A stretch of DNA of 55,536 bases from assembly GCA_964445985.1 (NCBI GenBank), contig CAYUMU010000040.1, positions 1 to 55,536 on the forward strand, read 5' to 3'. The position numbers were made by a program, and so were the translations under genes. This DNA comes from CAYUMU01 sp964445985. Lineage in GTDB: Bacteria > Planctomycetota > Planctomycetia > Pirellulales > S012-138. Positions 26,298 through 35,233 of this stretch are shown piece after piece (the first letter of the stretch is position 1; the number at the start of each line of letters is the position of its first letter). The notes under the pieces are model-generated. The model was not told the origin of the DNA. It was given only the letters and a program-made list of their open reading frames with translations, and made no database searches.

Positions 26298-26482
26298 GGG
26301 ACGTGCGACTCTTGAAATATTGCGCTACACGCAAAATAGACTTGGGCCAGCGTCGAGACGCCTCCCGACCAATCCAAACTGGACATAGGTGGGAAGCGGA
26401 ACGCAATGCCGCCCGACGCGACTGCTCCGGCATCCCGCTCAACAGAACTGCGTACAGCCCCCCCGGTTGACCGTGCGTCGGT

Positions 26483-26731
26483 TTAGCTGCGCCGGGGACC
26501 CGGTGGGCGTTGCGGCGGTTTGGCCAGCCCTTCCGCTTCGGCCGGGTCCACGCCCATTGCCTTGAGATTCTCGCGTTGAATCGCTTCGTAAACTTCTTGT
26601 CGATGGACCGGGATTTCGGTGGGAGCGGAAATTCCCAGCCTTACCTTGTCTCCTCGAATGTCTACAACGGTGATAACAATGTTATCTCCGATAATGATGC
26701 TTTCGTCGCGTTGTCTCGACAAAACCAGCAT
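26483..26731 (-). CDS. csrA: Carbon storage regulator CsrA
   Basis: The 82-residue protein is an RNA-binding translational regulator that acts as a dimer on GGA motifs in mRNA leaders. MLVLSRQRDESIIIGD, VDIRGDKVRLGI and PTEIPVHRQEVYEAI are all family motifs, including the Arg and HRxE positions needed for RNA contact. About 22 residues, Pro-rich and basic, extend beyond the usual end (GVDPAEAEG to RRS). AAGGAG lies close before the ATG. It is placed between fliW and flagellin, all on one strand. This supports a FliW-CsrA-flagellin switch in which FliW frees flagellin mRNA by binding CsrA. Confidence 0.97.
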   Translation of the reverse strand: MLVLSRQRDESIIIGDNIVITVVDIRGDKVRLGISAPTEIPVHRQEVYEAIQRENLKAMGVDPAEAEGLAKPPQRPPGPRRS

Positions 26732-27059
26732 CGACGGCTCCTTCCTTGGTAACGCCGATTTTTCGCCAATCGACCGATGATTGCGGTGATGTTGAACCGA
26801 ATGATCGAGCCTGCTTCCGTGAGGCCCAGCCCGTGCAGATTGTCCTTCGTTTATTAATCCGGGCGAAGGCTGCCGAATCTTCCCTCAGCCCGCCCCTGCC
26901 ATCGCCGCACCTGACCAGCCTTGTTCAGCAGCGGCCCGATGGGGCATTCATGGGATTGTTGCCAGTTGCGCGATCGACTTTAGAGCCTATCCGAGAACCC
27001 TGTTTCCCCCTCACCCCAGCCCTCTCCCGCCAGGGGCGAGGGAGTATTTGGATAGGCTC
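26732..27059. other. Gap between csrA and fliW
   Basis: Apart from the inverted-repeat element at 26982-27062, I see no gene in these 330 bases. The csrA promoter is presumably here. Confidence 0.5.
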
Positions 27060-27062
27060 TTA
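26982..27062. repeat. Inverted-repeat element abutting the fliW stop
   Basis: Perfect 11-bp ends (AGAGCCTATCC at 26982-26992 and its complement at 27050-27060) enclose about 57 bases. The interior has the planctomycete-typical CCCTCACCCCAGCCCTCTCCC and a CCCTC/GAGGG stem. The right end forms the fliW stop codon: TAAGAGCCTATCCAA on the minus strand, identical to 3058-3072. It is a small REP- or MITE-like element. Confidence 0.7.
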
Positions 27063-27500
27063 GGCCGAACGTCGCAGTTGTCGCTCTTGGTGGGGCAAGG
27101 GAAAACGCAGTGGCTGCTCGTCATTGGCAATGACTTGCCGTCCCAGCCGTTTTTCGGGATGGATAACCAGCGGGGCCTTCAGATTGGCCGTGAGCTGCCC
27201 GCAATGGCTGCTCACAATCGCCAATACTTCACCTTCGCTGGGCGACTCCAATCCCAACGGCGCCAACTCCATGCGCGAGACGCGGAGGCGATACTCCGGC
27301 ACAAATCGGCTGGGATTTACCACCGCCAGGCAAACATTCGGCTGCGAGACCGATTGGAGCCAAGCCAATGCGTCGTTACGCGCATCGGCCAGGAGCACCC
27401 AACTTCGACAATCCTCTAGTCCGGGTATGCCCGACGGAAAGTACAAAACGTCTTCGGCCGCAATGGCCAAGACTCCGAAACGACTGCTGTTTACTTGCAT
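27060..27500 (-). CDS. fliW: Flagellar assembly factor FliW
   Basis: The protein has 146 residues. FliW binds flagellin before export and, when free, binds CsrA to relieve repression of flagellin translation. Signatures are RFGVLAIAAEDVLYFPSGIPG at the N-terminus (in part), FLLxD-like WVLLADA, FAWLQS-like LAWLQSV, ANLKAPLVIHPEKRLGRQVI and an Arg-rich end. AGGAAGG and GAGG lie close to the ATG. It is the first gene of the fliW-csrA-flagellin block. Its stop codon is formed within the conserved end of a repeat element. Confidence 0.95.
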   Translation of the reverse strand: MQVNSSRFGVLAIAAEDVLYFPSGIPGLEDCRSWVLLADARNDALAWLQSVSQPNVCLAVVNPSRFVPEYRLRVSRMELAPLGLESPSEGEVLAIVSSHCGQLTANLKAPLVIHPEKRLGRQVIANDEQPLRFPLPHQERQLRRSA

Positions 27501-27846
27501 GGCCTCACCTTCCTAGCTAGGCCGCTCACAAGACGAAAACCTGAAACAACAGGTTACCCCTTGCGACCACGATTGCGTTTTTTCCACCCCCTAGCTGTCG
27601 AACGACGCTAGCGGCAACACCAACTAGATCGTCTTGGTTGAATGGGTAAGCACAGTAAAAATAGAAAACTGGCTAAGATGGCATGCCATGGGTGGAATGG
27701 ATGAAATTTCCCAAAGGAGAAGACCGGGAAGGATGCACAAAAATGCCCGGAAACAGCATTTCCTCATTGGGGAATATGGGGTTACCGAGGCAATTTGCCC
27801 CCTTAGCATCCAACATTAAAAGGTGTTTCCCCAGCACTTCCGCAAA
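27501..27846. other. Gap upstream of fliW
   Basis: No convincing gene lies here. A small AACCTG/CAGGTT hairpin occurs near 27539-27556, and the fliW promoter should be in this stretch. Two open frames of 61 codons overlap on opposite strands without ribosome sites. Confidence 0.45.
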
Positions 27847-29262
27847 CTAGGCAGCCTTGGCGGCCGCGGGCGGTTGGATCGTGTGCTGAAGATGTTCCAC
27901 GGCCTTTTTGAGCTGTGCATCTAAATAGAGTTGGCCCGGCTCGATATCGAGTAAAGGGTCTCTGGGATCGAGCGTGGGGGCGGTTTGATCGTCGCTATAC
28001 CCGATTTGAGGGCGGGGCTCGCCCGAGCGGTAAAAAACATCGCGAAGGTGACGGTAGGAAATGGCCCGTTCGCGATCGCGGCCTTCGAGCGGGACCAAAA
28101 AGCTGTCGTTGGGGCGCACGCCCCACTCAAAACTTTCCAGTTCTTTTTCCGTTGGCTCAACCCCATCCAGCGATTTGGTTGCCAAGGCTTTATCGATATT
28201 CTTACCGCTTGGCCGCCAGTAACTGGCAACCGTGAGTTTCAAGGCGCTCTTGCCGCCTTCCAGCGGAATGATGTTTTGCACGCTCCCCTTGCCATACGTG
28301 CGTTCACCAATTACCACGGCGCGACCGTGGTCTTGCAGGCAGGCGGCCACAATCTCGCTGGCGCTGGCACTGTTTCCGTTAATCAAGATCGCCAGCGGAA
28401 AGTCGGGTAGCGTGCCGCTCTGATGGGCATTGTACGTTTCGTTGTGCGAGGCATCGCGGCTTTGGGTGCTTACGATTCGACCCTCCGAGAGAAACAAATC
28501 GCAAACTTCGACCGCTCCGCGCAGCAAGCCGCCGGGGTTGGAGCGCAGGTCGAGCACAATGCCCTCGGTTCCCTGCCGCAGCAAGGACTCGATGGCCGTC
28601 TTCAGTTCTTCGGCGGTTTGCTCACCAAAGGAGAGCACGCGGATATAGCCCAGGCGAGGATCGGCTTCCAGGCGGTAATCCCACGAACCGTCGGGGCGAT
28701 AGCGATCACCGAGCACGGTCGGCACGTTGATGATCGCCCGATGAATGACATACTCCCGTGGCTCGGGCGTATGCTCGCGGCTGATCGTGAGCGTGACCGG
28801 TTCACCAGGACCGCCTCGCATCCAGTCGACGGCCTCGGTCAGGGTGACGCCTTGCGTGTTGCGGCCGTCGATGGCAACGATCTTGTCGCCAGCCCGGAGT
28901 CCAGCCTCGAAGGCCGGCGTGCCGACGAGGGGGCTGGAAACCACCAGGCGGTTGTCTTGTTTGTCCACAGAGACATGAATGCCGATGCCTCCGAACTTTT
29001 GATCGAGGTTTTCTTTGAGGTGGGTGTATTCGGTCGGCGGGATGTAGCGCGAGTGCTTGTCCAGCTTGTCGAGCATGCCATTGAGGGCCGCTTCGAAAAG
29101 GGACCGGTCATCGACCTTTTCCACGTAATTCTTGCGGACCTCGGTCAGCACGTTCGAAAAGGTATGCGTTAAAGCCCCATGGGACGTTCGATCGACCTTC
29201 TGGTAGCAAAAAAAAGCGGCCGCTAAGGCCACGAAGAGGATCGTCGCATTGCGTCGGGGCAT
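27847..29262 (-). CDS. C-terminal processing peptidase (S41)
   Basis: The 471-residue protein has an N-terminal signal or anchor (ATILFVALAAAFFCY), so it acts in the periplasm. The order is an N-terminal helical region with DKLDKHSRYIPP, a PDZ domain (about residues 85-170, GIGIHVSVD and GLRAGDKIVAIDG), then the S41 protease core. The nucleophile Ser lies in NGNSASASEI (about residue 292) and the partner Lys in TYGKGSVQ (about 324). LDLRSNPGGLL is the conserved strand before them. Relatives (CtpA/Prc) trim C-termini of envelope proteins. The C-terminal segment after about 390 is Ala/Pro-rich and variable. Confidence 0.93.
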   Translation of the reverse strand: MPRRNATILFVALAAAFFCYQKVDRTSHGALTHTFSNVLTEVRKNYVEKVDDRSLFEAALNGMLDKLDKHSRYIPPTEYTHLKENLDQKFGGIGIHVSVDKQDNRLVVSSPLVGTPAFEAGLRAGDKIVAIDGRNTQGVTLTEAVDWMRGGPGEPVTLTISREHTPEPREYVIHRAIINVPTVLGDRYRPDGSWDYRLEADPRLGYIRVLSFGEQTAEELKTAIESLLRQGTEGIVLDLRSNPGGLLRGAVEVCDLFLSEGRIVSTQSRDASHNETYNAHQSGTLPDFPLAILINGNSASASEIVAACLQDHGRAVVIGERTYGKGSVQNIIPLEGGKSALKLTVASYWRPSGKNIDKALATKSLDGVEPTEKELESFEWGVRPNDSFLVPLEGRDRERAISYRHLRDVFYRSGEPRPQIGYSDDQTAPTLDPRDPLLDIEPGQLYLDAQLKKAVEHLQHTIQPPAAAKAA

Positions 29263-29543
29263 AGGTCGGTTTTCCAGGTATTCGTCGAGGCAGGTCGTCC
29301 GCAGGCCAGGTCCGCGTGATTATGCTAACATGAGCCAACCAAAGTCACACATCAGCGGCGCCGGGTTCCTCGAACTCCACAAAGTTCTCGAAAGCTTGCG
29401 GTGATGGAAAGCAGATACCAAACTATATTACTGTTTGGCCGCGCAAAACGGCAACCTGGATCTGCGAATGGTTTTAACCCCGCCACCTGAAAAGGTGACC
29501 GGGGCACACAGTTTCAGCCCCTCCCTCCACAAGGTTCGCAAAC

Positions 29544-30281
29544 ATGATTTTTGAATTCGCGCGGTCGCTCGTTGGTGTTGGAGCTTGTCTTGCGGCGGTG
29601 GCTGCTGGCAGTACGGTTTTTGCCGACGACAAAGGCGAGGCCAAAGCCAAGCCTCGCGCTCGCCAGGCAAAAACCCTGCTCACCGAGGACTTTGAAGCCG
29701 GAGCCGACCGTTGGAGTCCCACCGATTCGCAGGCGTGGAAAATCGAAAAAATCGACGGCAATTCGGTCTTCAGCCAATTCACCAAACGCAGCAAATACGA
29801 ACCGCCGCACCGCAGCCCTTACAACATTGCCCTGCTGAAGGATGTTACGGTTGGCGATTTTGAGCTCACCGCCCGGGTCCGCAGCACGATTCCCGATTAC
29901 GGGCACCGCGACGCCTGCCTGTTCTTTGGCTACCAGGATCCGGCTCATTTTTACTACGTACACTTGGGCAAAAAAGCCGACGACCACGCCAACCAAATTT
30001 TCATTGTGAACGATGCCCCTCGCGCCAAGATTTCCAAGACGTCTACCGCTGGCACCAATTGGACCGACGACTGGCACAACGTGAAGATTGTTCGCAACGC
30101 CACGGACGGCAAGATCGCGGTCTACTTCGACGACATGGAAAAGCCGGTGATGACCGCCGAAGACAAGCATTTTACCTGGGGACAGATCGGCATCGGTTCG
30201 TTCGACGACACCACGCAGTGGGACGACATCAAGCTCCAAGCGCAGACCGTGGAGCCCAAGTCGAAGAAGAACGCCTCCTGA
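29544..30281 (+). CDS. Secreted DUF1080-like jelly-roll protein
   Basis: The 245-residue protein has a signal peptide ending near VFA-DDK and a Lys/Ala linker. A concanavalin-like beta-sandwich follows: TLLTEDFEAGADRW, GDFELTARVRSTIPDYG, DACLFFGYQDPAHFYYVHLG and KIAVYFDDMEKPVM, ending with the GQIGIGSFDDTTQWDDIKL strand that often closes such domains. The pattern is that of planctomycete DUF1080 or LamG-like proteins tied to carbohydrate binding or hydrolysis, but catalytic residues are not identifiable. The next gene starts 90 bases on, on the same strand. Confidence 0.65.
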   Translation: MIFEFARSLVGVGACLAAVAAGSTVFADDKGEAKAKPRARQAKTLLTEDFEAGADRWSPTDSQAWKIEKIDGNSVFSQFTKRSKYEPPHRSPYNIALLKDVTVGDFELTARVRSTIPDYGHRDACLFFGYQDPAHFYYVHLGKKADDHANQIFIVNDAPRAKISKTSTAGTNWTDDWHNVKIVRNATDGKIAVYFDDMEKPVMTAEDKHFTWGQIGIGSFDDTTQWDDIKLQAQTVEPKSKKNAS

Positions 30282-30370
30282 CGAGAGCGATCTGCCAGCG
30301 CGGCCGATTTTCCAAAAGTCACTTGTTTTCCCAAAGCCACTGGGGCCGATCGATCGTTTGGTTCGGTGTT

Positions 30371-31303
30371 ATGCTGCGTTTTCAGAACCTAAATCCAGAA
30401 CACCAACCGCAAAACCTGGCCTCGGTTTTCCGCTGGGCCGTGTGGGATCGACTGCGAGGCAAGCGACACATCCGCCACCCGGGGCCACCTGCCCCAGCGG
30501 TCGCCGCAAATCTCAAGCAACTTAGCCAGCTATCGGGACCGCCCCAAGCCACTTGGATTGGTCACAGTTCGTACCTGCTTTCGATCGCCGGTGAGGCGGT
30601 GCTGATCGATCCGGTGTTTGCCGAGAAGGTCGGTTACTCTTATGCCCGGCACGGTAAACCGGGCTTGCTGCCAGAGCAATTACCGCCCGTCCGGGCCATC
30701 CTGATTTCCCACAACCACTACGACCATTTGAATTTGGCTTCGCTACGCGCTATTGAACCGCAGGCGACCCTCATTGCCCCGCAGGGCATGAAGGGCTACC
30801 TGCGGAAGCGGTGCCCCCACGCGGCCATCGTTGAACTCGATTGGTGGCAGAGCACGCGCATGGGGCCATTGGAAATAACTTTTGTGCCGGCTCGGCACTG
30901 GTCGAGTCGGTTGCTCGTCGGCCGCAACCGATCGCGCTGGGGTGGGTACATCATTCAGGGTAACGGCTACACCGTTTACCACGCCGGAGATTCAGCCTGG
31001 TTCGAGGGCTTTGCTGAAATCGCGGCTCGATTCCCAAAGATTGACGCGGCCTTCATGCCGATCGGAGCCTACGAACCCCTGTGGTTCATGCAAAATCACC
31101 ACATGACGCCGGAGCAATCAGGCGACGCCTTTCTGGCCGTTCAGGCCCAACGGATGATCCCCATGCACTACGGCACATTTCAAATGACCGATGAGCCGCT
31201 GATGGAACCGCTGGAGCGATTGCAGGATTGGTGGGCAGACCAAGCGCCGCCGCAAAAGGAGCTAATAACGCCAAAAATTGGCGAAACCTTTGCGCTCACC
31301 TGA
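30371..31303 (+). CDS. MBL-fold hydrolase, NAPE-PLD-like
   Basis: This 310-residue cytosolic protein carries a metallo-beta-lactamase fold. The metal motif is SHNHYDHLN (HxHxDH). Further ligands are in VPARHWSSR, YHAGDSAW and the C-terminal MHYGTF. The arrangement WIGHSSYLLSIAGEAVLIDPVF and the HMTPEQ segment resemble N-acyl-phosphatidylethanolamine phospholipase D-like and UlaG-like hydrolases. In bacteria these are mostly of unknown substrate. ATG 30371 was chosen because conserved sequence starts soon after it; no strong ribosome site is visible. Confidence 0.83.
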   Translation: MLRFQNLNPEHQPQNLASVFRWAVWDRLRGKRHIRHPGPPAPAVAANLKQLSQLSGPPQATWIGHSSYLLSIAGEAVLIDPVFAEKVGYSYARHGKPGLLPEQLPPVRAILISHNHYDHLNLASLRAIEPQATLIAPQGMKGYLRKRCPHAAIVELDWWQSTRMGPLEITFVPARHWSSRLLVGRNRSRWGGYIIQGNGYTVYHAGDSAWFEGFAEIAARFPKIDAAFMPIGAYEPLWFMQNHHMTPEQSGDAFLAVQAQRMIPMHYGTFQMTDEPLMEPLERLQDWWADQAPPQKELITPKIGETFALT

Positions 31304-31374
31304 TGGAACGGGCCGCGGATCGAGGTGCGGGGGAAGACCATGCCGCAATCCCCTTTCGGCGGCTTCCTCCGTTC

Positions 31375-31402
31375 TTGCTGTTTGCCTGAACCGTGCTAAA
31401 AT
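31375..31402 (+). promoter_or_regulatory. Sigma-70-type promoter for tRNA-Gly
   Basis: TTGCTG (31375-31380), a 16-base spacer and TAAAAT (31397-31402), with an extended TGC before the -10, sit 21 bases ahead of the tRNA. Confidence 0.6.
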
Positions 31403-31423
31403 CAGGTCTTCTGGAAACACCTT

Positions 31424-31495
31424 GCGGGCGTAGCTCAGTGGTAGAGCGCTAGCTTCCCAAGCTGGATGTCGCGCGTTCGAATCGCGTCGCCCGCT
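31424..31495 (+). tRNA. tRNA-Gly(CCC)
   Basis: A complete cloverleaf can be drawn: acceptor GCGGGCG with CGCCCGC, discriminator T, D-arm GTAGCTCAGTGGTAGAGC, anticodon loop TTCCCAA (anticodon CCC) and a T-arm with GTTCGAATC. CCA is not encoded. A short T-run follows. It decodes GGG. Confidence 0.96.
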
Positions 31496-31897
31496 TTTCC
31501 CCCATCTCTCGGTCGCGCACGAAGTTGCGTAGTTGCCGAATCGGTTGCGAGGCCTGAAGGCACGACCGTGAAACGGATACAGCCGGATACAAACCGGCCC
31601 GTTTTGCCCAGCCGACAGGAACGGCTCGCCGTGGTGAAGTGCCCCCCCTCGTATCGCTGGCGTGCCTCGGAATAGGCGCGTGCGCTTTATTCGCAGCGTG
31701 GCTCAAGTTTACATGCCCGATGTTTTCCTTCGGTTGCGATCGGCTGTGCATATTGGTCGATTGGCGGGTACAACAGGGTGGTGCTTCACCCCAGGAAGAC
31801 AAGCTTCGCGGCTTTCCCGCGGATCAGAGAAACCATCCCGCTCGCCAGACTCGATTTTGTGAGTGTTGTTCATCGGTATCCCCGGAGGGCATGGACC
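31496..31897. other. Gap after tRNA-Gly
   Basis: About 400 bases with no supported gene; several short frames overlap on both strands. I did not see a duplicated tRNA end that would mark an integrated element. Confidence 0.45.
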
Positions 31898-32581
31898 ATT
31901 TGCTTTAATGCAACATCCAGTCTGCTGGCCGGAGGTGCTGCATTTGGGGCGGCGGCCTATCTGCTTCGGCGCGATCACCCGCGGCTCAAGTGGGGCGGGC
32001 TGGCCCTAATGGGCATTACCGCCATGCAATGGGCCGAGGGCCTGCTCTGGCTGGACGGACCCCAACCGCACGGAGCCGTGAACCAACTGTTGACGATCGG
32101 ACTGATTCCGCTGGCCCTGTTGGCGCAGGCGTGGGGACCGCTGTTCGGTTCCACGTTTGATCAGCCGGTTCGCCCCCGCCGCTGGGCATTTTTTCTCGTG
32201 TTGACTCTCGGTCTGACCGTGGTGGTGGCCGCTCGCCTTTTCTACCAGCCAACTTTTACACAAGTCACACCCCAAGGGCATCTCAACTGGTGGTCGCCGC
32301 AAAATCCACCGGTATTCTCGCCTTGGGCGTACGGCCTGTGGGCGGCCGTGATCGGCGCGCCGTTCTTATTGTGGTGGCGACCTTTCTGGCAGGCCTTGCT
32401 GATTGTGTCGTGGGGTTGGGGCTGGGCGGTCGTGGGCTTTCTGCTCACCGACAGCGCCGCCAGCTATTGGTGCTTCTTCGTTGCGTTCTATGCCGCGTTC
32501 GTTTTGATTTACGCCTTCATGGTGACGGATGAGCCGCGACCGGCGGTTCCGAAGAGCAATGAGGCGCTCCCCCGGCTGTAA
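31898..32581 (+). CDS. DUF6629-like membrane protein, probable ATT start
   Basis: The 227-residue product has about seven hydrophobic spans. From recall, the family begins MCFSATASFxAG. Here the matching text is ICFNATSSLLAGG, followed by AMQWAEGLLWLD, close to the family's QQLIEGVLWL. The Ile codon is ATT 31898, and CCGGAGG stands about 9 bases upstream, just where a start needs it. ATT therefore appears to be the initiator. A GTG at 31859 in the same frame is the alternative but has no ribosome site and would add 13 residues. A nearby ATG at 31891 is in another frame and stops after five codons. The function is unknown. Confidence 0.65.
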   Translation: MCFNATSSLLAGGAAFGAAAYLLRRDHPRLKWGGLALMGITAMQWAEGLLWLDGPQPHGAVNQLLTIGLIPLALLAQAWGPLFGSTFDQPVRPRRWAFFLVLTLGLTVVVAARLFYQPTFTQVTPQGHLNWWSPQNPPVFSPWAYGLWAAVIGAPFLLWWRPFWQALLIVSWGWGWAVVGFLLTDSAASYWCFFVAFYAAFVLIYAFMVTDEPRPAVPKSNEALPRL

Positions 32582-32801
32582 TCCCTTGCGGCTAGCGGTC
32601 CACGGCAGAAGAGCACAACCACCGGCAAGAAAGCCATTCTAAGCGCCATAACAGACGACCGTTCCATAGGTCGTGGTTGAAGCAATTGCTGGGAAGGGGA
32701 AAAGTGCGGCCACCCAGCCGTGGACCATGCAGGGCGGTTCCGCCCGCGCTCCTTGCCGCCTTGCGATTCCTGGACTTCATTCTTGACGGAAAGGTCACGA
32801 A

Positions 32802-33512
32802 CTACCGCACCGTTCCCCAAATCTTTTCCAGCAGCGTGAACATGGTGGGGTCATGTTCATTCAGCTCGGCCCTCACGAATGGATAGAAATCATTCACGCC
32901 CAGGTAGGCTTCCGTGGATTCAGCGAAATATTCTTTATGGTTGGACAGGCCATAGTGCCGCACCTTCTTGCCGGTATAAAGCAGCACTTCTTCATACAGC
33001 TTTTTCTCCACCGCGTTATTGTAGGCGGCAATGACTTCGGCGTTATCGAACCGGAGGACCTGATCGTGATAGGCATGGGCCAACTCGTGCAGCACCACAT
33101 ACGGATGCTTTGCCCAAGTGTGCGGGTCGTAGAGCGCTTTTGCCCGGGGAATATGCACGTGCTTCGCTAGTCGGGGATCGTGCTTGTTGGCGATGAGCCA
33201 ACCTCGATCGGGATGGTATTGCATGTTGCCAAGCGTTCCGTCGAGTTCGAGCCAGATCGGTAGCTCTTGCAACTGGGCGCAGCGGTCTTTGGGCACAATA
33301 TACTTGACGCGTTGCAGATGATTGGCCAAGGCCGTGAACGCTTGCGCGGCGACCTCTGCGTTGGCTTTTGCCAGCAGTTGCGGATCGACTTTGATTGTCC
33401 AGCCTTCAATATCCTTTTCAACCGGGTCATAAAAGCCAGGTTCGTCCGCTGCGAAACAATTGTGGCTGGCGTAGGCTGCGAGCGAAATGAGTGCGAGTAA
33501 CAGTGGTCGCAT
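32802..33512 (-). CDS. Exported zinc metallopeptidase (HExxH)
   Basis: The 236-residue protein has a signal peptide (MRPLLLALISLAAYASHNCFA). The zinc-binding helix is VLHELAHAYHD; a probable third ligand lies in HKEYFAESTEAYLG. This resembles the anthrax lethal factor-like (gluzincin) group and a planctomycete family sharing LGNMQYHPDRGWLI and NDFYPFVRAEL. I place the start at ATG 33512, at the signal peptide. ATG 33563 has a better ribosome site (AAAGGA) and would add 17 residues, so the start is uncertain. It acts in the periplasm or outside. The substrate is unknown. Confidence 0.78.
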   Translation of the reverse strand: MRPLLLALISLAAYASHNCFAADEPGFYDPVEKDIEGWTIKVDPQLLAKANAEVAAQAFTALANHLQRVKYIVPKDRCAQLQELPIWLELDGTLGNMQYHPDRGWLIANKHDPRLAKHVHIPRAKALYDPHTWAKHPYVVLHELAHAYHDQVLRFDNAEVIAAYNNAVEKKLYEEVLLYTGKKVRHYGLSNHKEYFAESTEAYLGVNDFYPFVRAELNEHDPTMFTLLEKIWGTVR

Positions 33513-34030
33513 CGAAGTTGGTTCCGGTTTTGAGAGCGAGAGACTTGTGGGCAGCAGGACCATGATCAGTCCTTTGGCCGGTTTTCACGCGCCGCTTTGA
33601 GCTTCCGCCCTCAACAGGTCGGGGAGCCCTATTCCTCCCATCGCCAGACCACCGATTTGCAACCAGCGTCGTCGCGACCTTGCTCCGCCAGTTCGAGATT
33701 GCGGACCCGCGATTCTTGGCATCTCAAGACCCTCGGGAGGATGACGCATCAACAGTCGCTAATGTACTCTGAATGTCAAAGATGGTAAACCTTTCTCCAG
33801 AGGCATCCTCACCCTCGGAAGCGCGCGCACTACCGGCAGTTGGGAGAACGACAACTCATGCAAGAGCAAGCCAAACAGCAACGACGTTTCCCCGAGCAAG
33901 ACGAGGCCAATCCGCCTGGCGCTTGCGACGATCCTGGTATCAGACCTATTTTGAAGGCATCCATGGCGAAATCGATCCCAGCCCGCGGGTGGGGCAGACG
34001 TCCATCCTCCGAATAACAAAGCGATACCTC
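33513..34030. other. Gap upstream of acetate kinase
   Basis: About 500 bases with no supported gene. An in-frame extension of the acetate kinase gene runs up to 33773 but is Arg-rich and unlike any kinase N-terminus. Another frame from ATG 33858 gives about 56 residues without clear features. Confidence 0.4.
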
Positions 34031-35233
34031 ATGAATGTCTTGCTATTCAATGCAGGTTCGAGCAGCCTGAAGTGTTCGCTCATGGAGTCGCAATCGGCAA
34101 TAGTGCTGGCGCATGCCTCGGCTGAGTGGGCTGGATCTCAAACCGACTATCAGTTTCAGGGAGCAAACCAGAGCAGGCCATCGGAGTCCGTGTCGTGGAC
34201 TGGCCATGCCGAGGCAGTTCGTCAGATGGTGCGCGATCTCAAACAGGCCCACCTGATCGACGCGCCGGGCGCGTCGCCGCTGGCAGCCGTGGGGCACCGC
34301 GTGGTACAAGGCGGCCCATTCACGTCTTCCGTTCTCATCACGCCTGAGACTCGCGCGCGGATCAGCAATCTGGCAGAATTGGCGCCGCTGCATAATCCGC
34401 CAACGCTGAATGCTCTGGCCGCGGCCGAGGCGACTCTCCCTGACCTGCCCCAGGTGGCCGTCTTCGATACCGCGTTTCACGCTACTCTTGCGGCGGAGGC
34501 TCGAACCTACGCCGTTCCTCGGCACTGGACCAACGACTGGGGAATTCGCCGATATGGATTTCATGGCCTGAGCCATGCCTATTGCGCCAAGCGGGCCATG
34601 CAGATGCTGAACCTATCCGAAAGGACCTCGCGACTGGTCATCTGTCATCTGGGGCATGGTTGCTCGGCCACGGCCGTACAGGGCGGACAAAGTGTCGATA
34701 CCACCATGGGATTTACTCCGCTCGAAGGCCTGATGATGGCCACGCGGAGCGGGTCACTTGATCCTGGAATTCTGCCCTACGTGCAAACCCATCACGGATT
34801 AACATCCGACGAAATTGAATCTATTTTAAATCGCCAGTCGGGCTTGCTCGGCGTCTCGGGTCTTTCCGCCGATATGCGCGAACTTCGGGCTGCCGCGGAA
34901 CAAGGTCACGCCGCGGCGCAGTTGGCAATCGGGATCTACACCCGCCGAGTGCGGCAGGCGATTGGCGCCCTGGCCGTAACGATGGGGGGAGTCGATGCCG
35001 TTGTGTTTACGGCGGGAGTCGGCGAGCACTCCGTAGAGGTTCGCTCACGCGTGTGCGCCGGCCTGCAATGCCTGGGCCTTGAGTTAGACGACCACGCCAA
35101 CGCGAATTGCCAGCCTGACGCTGACATCGCCACCACCAAGTCATCGGGGAGAATCCTCGTGATCGCCACTCGAGAAGATATCACCATGCTTCACGAGGTA
35201 GTTAACGTAATAAATGGGGCCAGCCTTGGCTAA
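34031..35233 (+). CDS. ackA: Acetate kinase
   Basis: The 400-residue enzyme interconverts acetate plus ATP and acetyl phosphate. Motifs in order are NVLLFNAGSSSLKCSL, AVGHRVVQGG (substrate Arg), VAVFDTAFHATL (catalytic Asp), RRYGFHGLSH, VICHLGHGCSATAVQ, DTTMGFTPLEGLMMATRSG, GLLGVSGLSADMREL and VFTAGVGEHS. The last is a mild variant of the usual FTGGIGEN. ATG 34031 fits the family N-terminus although no strong ribosome site precedes it. Neither pta nor phosphoketolase is adjacent, so the partner enzyme must lie elsewhere. Confidence 0.96.
   Translation: MNVLLFNAGSSSLKCSLMESQSAIVLAHASAEWAGSQTDYQFQGANQSRPSESVSWTGHAEAVRQMVRDLKQAHLIDAPGASPLAAVGHRVVQGGPFTSSVLITPETRARISNLAELAPLHNPPTLNALAAAEATLPDLPQVAVFDTAFHATLAAEARTYAVPRHWTNDWGIRRYGFHGLSHAYCAKRAMQMLNLSERTSRLVICHLGHGCSATAVQGGQSVDTTMGFTPLEGLMMATRSGSLDPGILPYVQTHHGLTSDEIESILNRQSGLLGVSGLSADMRELRAAAEQGHAAAQLAIGIYTRRVRQAIGALAVTMGGVDAVVFTAGVGEHSVEVRSRVCAGLQCLGLELDDHANANCQPDADIATTKSSGRILVIATREDITMLHEVVNVINGASLG

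Larger units (their letters stand above)
25754..26482. other. Flagellin leader and upstream region
   Basis: About 730 bases between csrA and flagellin with no convincing gene. It holds the flagellin ribosome site and the csrA terminator. A weak TAAA-type motif near 26034-26037 (minus strand) could be part of a flagellar sigma-28 promoter, but its -10 element does not match well. Confidence 0.45.

Noticed and set aside
26173..26442. 89-codon minus-strand frame downstream of csrA
   Set aside because: Arg/Ser-rich, spans a perfect GC hairpin, no ribosome site and no family resemblance.
31424..31900. Integrated element at tRNA-Gly
   Set aside because: No integrase and no duplicated tRNA 3' end were found downstream.
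33858..34016. Small frame of about 56 codons upstream of ackA
   Set aside because: A weak GGGAGA site precedes it, but the product is low-complexity and overlaps another open frame.
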